From positions 1 through 52,805 of the forward strand of contig JADZFR010000043.1 in the NCBI GenBank assembly GCA_020849795.1: 52,805 nt of DNA, written 5' to 3'. The notes under the pieces were generated by a model that saw only the letters and a program-made list of their open reading frames with translations, was not told where the DNA came from and did not search any database. Below are positions 47,750-52,805 of the stretch, piece after piece. The position numbers and the translations under genes were made by a program. The stretch's first letter is position 1; the number at the start of each line of letters is the position of its first letter. Source of the stretch: Planctomycetota bacterium. Its GTDB lineage: Bacteria > Planctomycetota > UBA8742 > UBA2392.

Positions 47750-48940
47750 ATGAGCATCCGCAAGCTTGATCCGCAGGAGCCAGCCGAGGTTTCCTACTAC
47801 GAAGGCTACAACCGCGGCCACCGCGACACCGCCAGGATGCTGGCCCGCCGTTCTCTGATGTATCTGCTGGTCGGCATGTTCTTTGGCGGCGGCTTAATGT
47901 TCCTGGTGGCCAACGCCGGTGTGCTGGATCGCCTTGGCGCGGAGCCTGTGGTCGAAGACCCTGCGCTTTCGCAGGAAAAACCCAAGCAGTACGTCAATGC
48001 AATCAACTGGGCCAAGCGCTTCACCGTTGGCATCGTTGCTAAGTCGCCCGACCGCGCGGTGCGCGCCGGTGACGCGCTCGGGCGCATTCCCGGCCAGACG
48101 CACGTCGGCAGCGGCGTGATCCTGACCGAGGACGGCTACATCCTGACCAACGCTCACGTCATCCCGAGTGACGCAACTGAGCTGTCTGTGGTGCTGGGCG
48201 ATGACCTTTACGAAGCGAGATTTGTCGGCCACCGCCCTGAGTACGACCTCGCGGTCATCAAGGTCAATGCCAAGGGCTTGGTGCCAGCATCGCTGGGCGA
48301 CAGTGACAAGGCCGAGCAGGGCGATGTGGTGGTCGCCATCGGCAGCCCGCACGGCCTGTTTCATACCGCGACCGAGGGCATCATCAGTTATGCCGGCCGC
48401 CGCAGCGAAGCGACAGGTACGCTCGTGCGCAACTATCTGCAGACAAGTGCCGCGATCAACCCAGGCAACAGCGGCGGGCCGCTGATTGACCTGACCGGCC
48501 GCGTCATTGGCATCAATACCTGGAAGCTCGCGTCCCAGGGGCCCGACGGCAGCGACAGCATCGGCTTTGCCATTCCGATCAACACCGCACGCCGCGTGTT
48601 TGAAGCCATCATCAACGCTGACGACCGCAACCGCGACAGCACAATCAGCAGCCGCCCACGCAGCCTGCAAAGTGCCTTTCTGGGCGTGAGCATCGACGAC
48701 GGCTATCGGCCCGAGCGCGGCGAAGAGGGAGCACGGGTGCGCTCAGTAATCTACGCGACCGCCGCGGACAAGGCTGGCCTACAGGCAGGCGACCTGATCG
48801 TGGACATCGGCGGCAGCAAGGTCAGGGGGCTCGACGACTTGCGTACGGCTCTGGCGGGCCGCCAGCCGGGCGAGAAAGTGCAGGTCACGTACGTGCGCAA
48901 CGGCCAATCTCACACAATCGAAGTAACTCTCGGCGAGTAG
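47750..48940 (+). CDS. HtrA-like membrane serine protease with one PDZ domain
   Basis: 396 residues. A cytoplasmic N-terminus of about 35 residues precedes one membrane anchor (SLMYLLVGMFFGGGLMFLVA). A trypsin-like protease domain with a complete triad follows: H136 (LTNAHVI), D166 (EYDLAVIKV) and S241 (NPGNSGGPL). One PDZ domain ends the protein (about 300-396: VRSVIYATAADKAGLQAGDLIVDIGG). This is the DegS/HtrA layout used in envelope quality control, cleaving misfolded or signal proteins. The good SD (CAGGAGACGCGC) fixes the ATG at 47750. A hairpin shared with the next gene follows after 31 nt. Confidence 0.93.
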   Translation: MSIRKLDPQEPAEVSYYEGYNRGHRDTARMLARRSLMYLLVGMFFGGGLMFLVANAGVLDRLGAEPVVEDPALSQEKPKQYVNAINWAKRFTVGIVAKSPDRAVRAGDALGRIPGQTHVGSGVILTEDGYILTNAHVIPSDATELSVVLGDDLYEARFVGHRPEYDLAVIKVNAKGLVPASLGDSDKAEQGDVVVAIGSPHGLFHTATEGIISYAGRRSEATGTLVRNYLQTSAAINPGNSGGPLIDLTGRVIGINTWKLASQGPDGSDSIGFAIPINTARRVFEAIINADDRNRDSTISSRPRSLQSAFLGVSIDDGYRPERGEEGARVRSVIYATAADKAGLQAGDLIVDIGGSKVRGLDDLRTALAGRQPGEKVQVTYVRNGQSHTIEVTLGE

Positions 48941-48965
48941 GCTCAGGCGAGCCATCCGGGGCAGG

Positions 48966-49250
48966 CAAGCAACCGGGCCGCCTTTGGGCGGCCCGGTCCT
49001 GGTTTCTTGGTGCTAGCTGCTAGGCGCGTTTGCGGCGCAGGGTCGTTACTGCTGCGACTGCGGCCATGGCTGCCAAGAGCACGGCCCACGGAGTGTGGTT
49101 GCTGCCGGTTTCGCAGCCGCCACCGCCGCCGCCCTTGCCGCCGCCACCGCCGCCCACCTGGCCGACGTTGCTGTACGTGAACCGCTGCGTGATCGTTTGT
49201 GGCCCGAGACTGCCGCTGGTGATCACGATCGGAAGGTTGCTTCCGCCGCC
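48966..49250. repeat. Duplicated 3' module, copy A
   Basis: This block is matched by 52519 onward (offset 3553 nt). It comprises the hairpin, about 25 nt of spacer, the stop codon and the last ~75 codons of a glycine-rich sorted protein. The non-coding part differs at only two of about 54 positions; the coding part diverges mainly by substitutions and Gly-codon insertions. Confidence 0.85.
48972..49008. terminator. Bidirectional terminator hairpin between the HtrA-like gene and the Gly-rich surface protein gene
   Basis: Perfect 11-bp stem (48972-48982 with 48987-48997), loop TTTG. On the plus strand the tail is CCTGGTTTCTT; on the minus strand TGCTTGCC. It lies between convergent genes and is repeated at 52525. 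Confidence 0.75.
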
Positions 49251-52200
49251 CGGCGGAACGATCAACCCGGTCACCGAGGTACCGCCGGTGATCACAGGCG
49301 TGCCGGGGCAGACTACGCCACCAATCGTCACCGTCAGCGGGCTGAGGAAACCGCTGCCGGTGATAGTGATCGGCTTGCCGCCGGCCGGCAAGTCACCTGC
49401 CGGGTCAAACGTGGTCACGAAGAACTCAATCGCGCCCAGCGTGACGCTGTTCGGTGCCGGCGTGCTCAGCAGTACCGTCACGCCGCCCGTGGCGCTTACG
49501 TCACTGGCGTTCTGGATTCCCAGCGTGAAGGTCTCGGCTGCGGTTGCCATGCCCGCACCCGCAGTGTTTGTCAGGCCGACACGTACCCAAAGGTCTGCGC
49601 TGCTTGAGTTGCTCAGGCTGAGTGTGCTGGTGAAGGTTGCGATCACGGTGCCGGCGCCGGCACCCTGATACAGCAGCGTATCCGTAGTGGCACCGAACGC
49701 GCCGTCACCATCGTCTCGCCAAACCGCGACGCCGGACGTCCCGTCCACATCGCTGGTCCAGTTGCCGGTTCCGCCGGTCGTGATCGTGATCGCGTTGACG
49801 TTCACGTTGCTGTTGCTGGCTGTCAACGTCCAGCGGGAGACCACGTAGCTGGCCGCGGTGCCGGCAAAATGCGTGGCGGGAGTGGCGACTGCCGGGCCGT
49901 TGGCGACGCTGAGACTGGCCACGTCAATAATGAGCGCCGTGGTGGAACTTGTGGGAATGCCGGTGACGGTTCCGCCCGAAGGCGGGGTTGTAACGGAGCT
50001 TTGCAGGTTGGCGTTGAAGGTCTGTCCTGCGGTAGCAGTCCCGTTCAACTTGCCGACCAGGTAGAAGCGTCGCGAGGTGCCGGCGGCAAAGGCGCTGTTG
50101 GTCAGGGTCATCGTTACAGCGTTTGCGGTAAATGCTGTAGCCGTCGCAGCCGCAAGCGTGTCAGGCGGTGTGCCGTCCCAAGTGCCGTTTCCATTGTCTT
50201 CGTACAGCGCGACCTCGCTGTATGCCGTGTTGTGGTTGCCTGTCCCGGAGGCATTGAAAGTGAGACTGGTAACCGTCCATGCGCCGCCTGGTGCGGCAGC
50301 CAGTGTCACGTCGCACAACAGTGCGCCATCACTGGTCGGGCCCTGATAGTTGCTGTTTACCGTGGAAGCCGCGCTTGGGCCGTTCAGCGTTACGAGCAAC
50401 ACATTCGCGCTGACGACCAAACCCGGTGTTCCCGTGACTGACGGCGCTGGCATGCCGCTGAACGTTGCTCCGCCGGCCGAAGCGCCGGCTGCCGAGACGT
50501 AGCACTGAAACGTCTCAGTGTCAGAGGCGTTGTTGTTCAGGTTGTAGACGACAAAGAAGCGGCGCGTCTGGCCCGCCTGAAAGTTTGCGTGGCTTGCCAT
50601 GCTGAAGGTGACCGTGCCGTTGTCCAGCGTGTAGGTCTGGCTGTCGACCTGCGTGTCGCCGGTCGAGCTGTATGTGCCGCTGCTGTCAGAGTCATGCCAG
50701 AGCTGGACCGAGTTGAGGTCCGTGCTCTCGTTCGCAGTGCCCAGGCCGGTCACCGTGATGGTCGATGGCTTGTCGTTGGGACCAGACGGGTAGGCGATGG
50801 TGAACGACTGGCAAACATTGTCGCTGCTGCCCAAGAACGCCATTGCGGCGGATGCGGCGCTGGCGTCCGTGAAAGCAAAATTGGGTGTATCAATGACCAT
50901 GCCCAGAATGGTCACAGATGGAACACCCGCCTTGGTTGAGCCTGCAACGGCCGTGAAGTCACTTACACCAAAGTTGAATGTTTCGTTCGGCGAGGCCACG
51001 CCACTTAGCTTGATGACCACAAAGTATCGGCGCGTCTCGCTTGCGTTCAGGTCTTGCTCGCCGGTCTGTACGTTGAAGGAAACCGTGCCGTTGTCGGCTG
51101 AAAACGCGGTGGCAGTGTTACCGATCAGTGTGTCGCTTGCCAGTTCAAATGAGCCGCTGGAATTTGCATCGCGGTACAGCGCGACTTCTGAGTAATCGGT
51201 CAGATCGTTCCCGGTGCCGGCTGAACGAATCGTGATTGCGCTGAAGCCCTGGGTGATGGTTGTGGACAGGTTGCGCAGCGTAAAGGTTGCAGCCTGATAC
51301 CCGTCGCCGCCACCGTTTTCGTTGTTGAAGACGTTGGATGCAGTGCCCGCCGTTGCTTCCGCCAGCAGTGCCACGGTCGTGGTGTTGTCGGTCATGCTGC
51401 CTGCGCTGCCCGCCACGGGGTTTAGCGATGCGCCGGCCAGGCTGGTACCTGCCGCGCCACCTGTCACGCTCGTCGTGAACCCGCCTGACTGGCTTACTTT
51501 GACACCGTTCAACCAGATCCGCCCGCCGCCACCGCCGCCGCCGCCCGAGCCCCAGCCGGATGTACCGATCTGGTTGCCACCCGCGCCGCCGCGTGCCGTG
51601 ATGCTTCCGGTGAGTGTCATTGCGCCGTTCAATAGCACGCCTCCGCCAGAGCCGCCGCCGCCGCCATGTGGGCTGACAGAAGACCCGGTCTGGGTTGCGT
51701 TGCCGCCTGCTGCGCCATCAGCATTGATCGTGCCTGATAGACTGATCGTGCCCGCATTGAGTGTAATCGAAGCGCCGCCGGCGCCACCCGCGCCACTTGC
51801 GCCTGTGCCGGTTGCAACACTGGAGCCGCTGCCGCCACCCGCGCCCATGCCAGCGCTGGTCGGGCTGCCGGCTGCGCCGTGTGCGGTGCCGCCAGTTCCT
51901 GGGTTAGGACTTGTTAGAAAGCGCCCGCCGGCACCGCCGTTCCCGCCGTAAGCGCCGCCGCCACCGCCTGTGCCGTGGCAGCATGAGCCATACTGTCCGC
52001 CGCCGCCAAAGCCCGTGCCGGTGCCGTTGACACCGCCCAGGTTGCTGTTGTTCGCTACCGCAGCGCCGCCGGTATTGCCGCGACCCAGGCCGTTCAGCGT
52101 GCCTTCGATCAGAATCAAGTTGGCGGTGACATTCAGTGCCGTGCCCTGGAGTACATGAACCGTGCGGCCCGACATGACTCGGAACGTACCGACGTTTGTG

Positions 52201-52340
52201 AAAGTGCCCGAAAGTTCGTCACCGTCGGCAGGAACCAAGTCGGCTCCGGCATAATCACCACCAACGATGGTGACGGCGCTGAGTCCAGAAGCGAACAGCA
52301 TTGCAGCCAGCATCCACACAGCAGCGTGACCACGGTTCAT
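49020..52340 (-). CDS. Large Gly-rich surface protein with four beta repeats, IPT/TIG domain and a C-terminal sorting signal
   Basis: 1106 residues. A signal peptide (MNRGHAAVWMLAAMLFASGLSA) is followed by an adhesin-like Gly/Ala/Thr-rich region (about 75-290) with GGAGG runs. Four repeats of about 135 residues follow (near 350-490, 507-650, 672-805, 831-965), each with a 'V-x-L-Y/W-x-D-x-[ND]-x-x-G-x-[FWY]' strand and, in three of the four, an 'RR[FY][FY][VL]V' strand. An IPT/TIG-like domain (about 975-1060: PITITGSGFLSPLTVTIGG) comes next. The terminus is a Gly run, Cys (GGCETGSNHTPW), a hydrophobic helix and LRRKRA, the three-part layout of MYXO-CTERM/GlyGly-CTERM anchors. The ATG at 52340 has AGGAG 7 nt upstream. 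Probably exported and anchored at the surface. Confidence 0.8.
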   Translation of the reverse strand: MNRGHAAVWMLAAMLFASGLSAVTIVGGDYAGADLVPADGDELSGTFTNVGTFRVMSGRTVHVLQGTALNVTANLILIEGTLNGLGRGNTGGAAVANNSNLGGVNGTGTGFGGGGQYGSCCHGTGGGGGAYGGNGGAGGRFLTSPNPGTGGTAHGAAGSPTSAGMGAGGGSGSSVATGTGASGAGGAGGASITLNAGTISLSGTINADGAAGGNATQTGSSVSPHGGGGGSGGGVLLNGAMTLTGSITARGGAGGNQIGTSGWGSGGGGGGGGRIWLNGVKVSQSGGFTTSVTGGAAGTSLAGASLNPVAGSAGSMTDNTTTVALLAEATAGTASNVFNNENGGGDGYQAATFTLRNLSTTITQGFSAITIRSAGTGNDLTDYSEVALYRDANSSGSFELASDTLIGNTATAFSADNGTVSFNVQTGEQDLNASETRRYFVVIKLSGVASPNETFNFGVSDFTAVAGSTKAGVPSVTILGMVIDTPNFAFTDASAASAAMAFLGSSDNVCQSFTIAYPSGPNDKPSTITVTGLGTANESTDLNSVQLWHDSDSSGTYSSTGDTQVDSQTYTLDNGTVTFSMASHANFQAGQTRRFFVVYNLNNNASDTETFQCYVSAAGASAGGATFSGMPAPSVTGTPGLVVSANVLLVTLNGPSAASTVNSNYQGPTSDGALLCDVTLAAAPGGAWTVTSLTFNASGTGNHNTAYSEVALYEDNGNGTWDGTPPDTLAAATATAFTANAVTMTLTNSAFAAGTSRRFYLVGKLNGTATAGQTFNANLQSSVTTPPSGGTVTGIPTSSTTALIIDVASLSVANGPAVATPATHFAGTAASYVVSRWTLTASNSNVNVNAITITTGGTGNWTSDVDGTSGVAVWRDDGDGAFGATTDTLLYQGAGAGTVIATFTSTLSLSNSSSADLWVRVGLTNTAGAGMATAAETFTLGIQNASDVSATGGVTVLLSTPAPNSVTLGAIEFFVTTFDPAGDLPAGGKPITITGSGFLSPLTVTIGGVVCPGTPVITGGTSVTGLIVPPGGGSNLPIVITSGSLGPQTITQRFTYSNVGQVGGGGGGKGGGGGGCETGSNHTPWAVLLAAMAAVAAVTTLRRKRA

Positions 52341-52524
52341 GGACATCTCCTGACGCATTAGTTGAAATGGAAAGTATTCAGAAAGCGTAACACATCTTCA
52401 CGAAAATTCAACATCTGCACTGAGTGCACCAGCTAAGTGTCGCACTTGGGCGTTCTTGTTCTGCGTCAGTCAGTCGCGTCACTGCACAGGCTTGTGACTC
52501 ACGCCCCAAGCGCTGGCACAAGCA

Positions 52525-52560
52525 ACCGGGCCGCCTTTGGGCGGCCCGGTCCTGGTTTCC
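52525..52560. terminator. Terminator hairpin, second copy
   Basis: Same 11-bp stem and TTTG loop as at 48972 (52525-52535 with 52540-52550). Here no plus-strand gene precedes it, so its conserved role is more likely to end the minus-strand surface protein genes. The remaining 166 nt to 52359 contain nothing I can name, apart from the upstream region of the first surface protein gene. Confidence 0.7.
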
Positions 52561-52572
52561 TGGTGCTGGCTG

Positions 52573-52805
52573 CTAGGCGCGTTTGCGGCGTTGGATGGTT
52601 ACTGCTGCGGCTGCTGCGGCCATTGCTGCCATGAGCAATGCCCACGGCGTGTGGTTGCTGCCTGTTTCGCAGCCGCCACCGCCGCCTCCGCCACCGCCGC
52701 CTCCGCCGCCGATCACGCCTACGTTGCTGTACGTGAAGCGCTGCGTCAGCGTCTGGTTGGGCAGGCTGGCGCTGGTCACCACGATCTGCAGGTTCGTCCC
52801 GCCGC
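52573..52805 (-). CDS. Second Gly-rich sorted surface protein, C-terminal end only
   Basis: Only the last ~77 residues are in the window; the frame is open to the right edge. It contains the end of an IPT/TIG-like domain (NQTLTQRFTYSNVG), a poly-Gly run, the GGCETGSNHTPW motif, an Ala-rich hydrophobic helix and QRRKRA. This end is nearly the same as that of the downstream gene at 49020-52340, so the two are tandem paralogues or share an exchanged 3' module. The ATG or GTG codons visible inside this stretch are not the real start. Confidence 0.8.
   Translation of the reverse strand, partial: GGTNLQIVVTSASLPNQTLTQRFTYSNVGVIGGGGGGGGGGGGGCETGSNHTPWALLMAAMAAAAAAVTIQRRKRA

Larger units (their letters stand above)
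52519..52805. repeat. Duplicated 3' module, copy B (continues past the right edge)
   Basis: Second copy of the block at 48966-49250; see that entry. It is cut by the window end. Confidence 0.85.

Noticed and set aside
51500..52120. GC-rich short-period repeats (ccgccgccg) that could be read as a CRISPR or satellite array
   Set aside because: They encode the Gly/Ala-rich region of the surface protein in frame; there are no regular spacers.
1..52805. Mobile elements, prophage or defence islands
   Set aside because: No transposase, integrase, toxin-antitoxin, restriction or CRISPR-associated gene was recognised, and base composition looks even throughout apart from the 29.7-30.1 kb intergenic region.

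Overview
This is about 52.8 kb of high-GC bacterial chromosome, densely packed, with operons on both strands and no tRNA, rRNA, CRISPR array, transposase or integrase that I can see. The host is a diderm: there is an MlaE/F/D lipid-transport set, there are several lipoproteins, and envelope proteins carry C-terminal sorting signals. The TIGR03790-type protein, the many large secreted proteins of unknown function, and a Cys-containing Gly-rich C-terminal anchor suggest Planctomycetota or a related deep lineage. That placement is inference; no marker gene here proves it.

Layout. 1-2.2 kb (minus): aspartase/fumarase-family lyase, RidA, and a gene cut by the left edge. 2.2-2.9 kb: efp with a clear promoter and terminator. 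2.9-7.2 kb: an MFS transporter facing a coiled-coil lipoprotein and a large exported cyclophilin. 7.4-9.5 kb: accB-accC plus a 57-aa membrane protein. 9.6-13.4 kb: a TIGR03960-type radical SAM protein, divergent from a moaD / formate-nitrite channel / gamma-carbonic-anhydrase operon. 13.5-19.9 kb: a paralogous pair of exported single-span proteins, divergent from a TIGR03790-type protein, riboflavin synthase and two DUF3592-like membrane proteins. 19.9-28.5 kb: an FdhD homologue without its cysteine pair, an aminotransferase, a beta-propeller, a DUF58 protein, a TgpA-like transglutaminase and a BatA/VWA-like protein. 28.6-33.6 kb: a STAS / zinc-ribbon / RsbW-like fusion, a protein with a GspE N-terminal (MshEN-like) domain and a long disordered region, and signal peptidase I with a long disordered N-terminus. 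33.7-39.9 kb: bioB, purD, a soluble histidine kinase, PPK2, hemA and a HemX/CcsA-like protein. 40.0-45.5 kb: mlaD, mlaF, mlaE, a repetitive aromatic lipoprotein and dusB. 45.6-52.8 kb: a PDZ protein with three helical repeats, an HtrA-like protease, and two tandem glycine-rich surface proteins with near-identical 3' ends (the second runs off the right edge).

Biological themes. (1) Cofactor and central metabolism: AccBC, BioB (which supplies biotin to AccB), PurD, RibE, HemA, MoaD. (2) Envelope biogenesis and quality control: LepB, HtrA, cyclophilin, MlaEFD, DUF58/transglutaminase/VWA. (3) Surface proteins with a shared C-terminal module.

The most interesting observations are: a single chain that joins an anti-sigma-antagonist (STAS) domain to a degenerate anti-sigma kinase-like domain; a lipoprotein built from repeated aromatic-Pro motifs that heads the Mla operon; a PDZ protein with three novel tandem helical repeats; an FdhD paralogue lacking CxxC; an EF-P with Asn at the loop tip; and a recurring -10 box placed 6-8 nt before the start codon at about eleven transcription units, which suggests frequent leaderless mRNAs.
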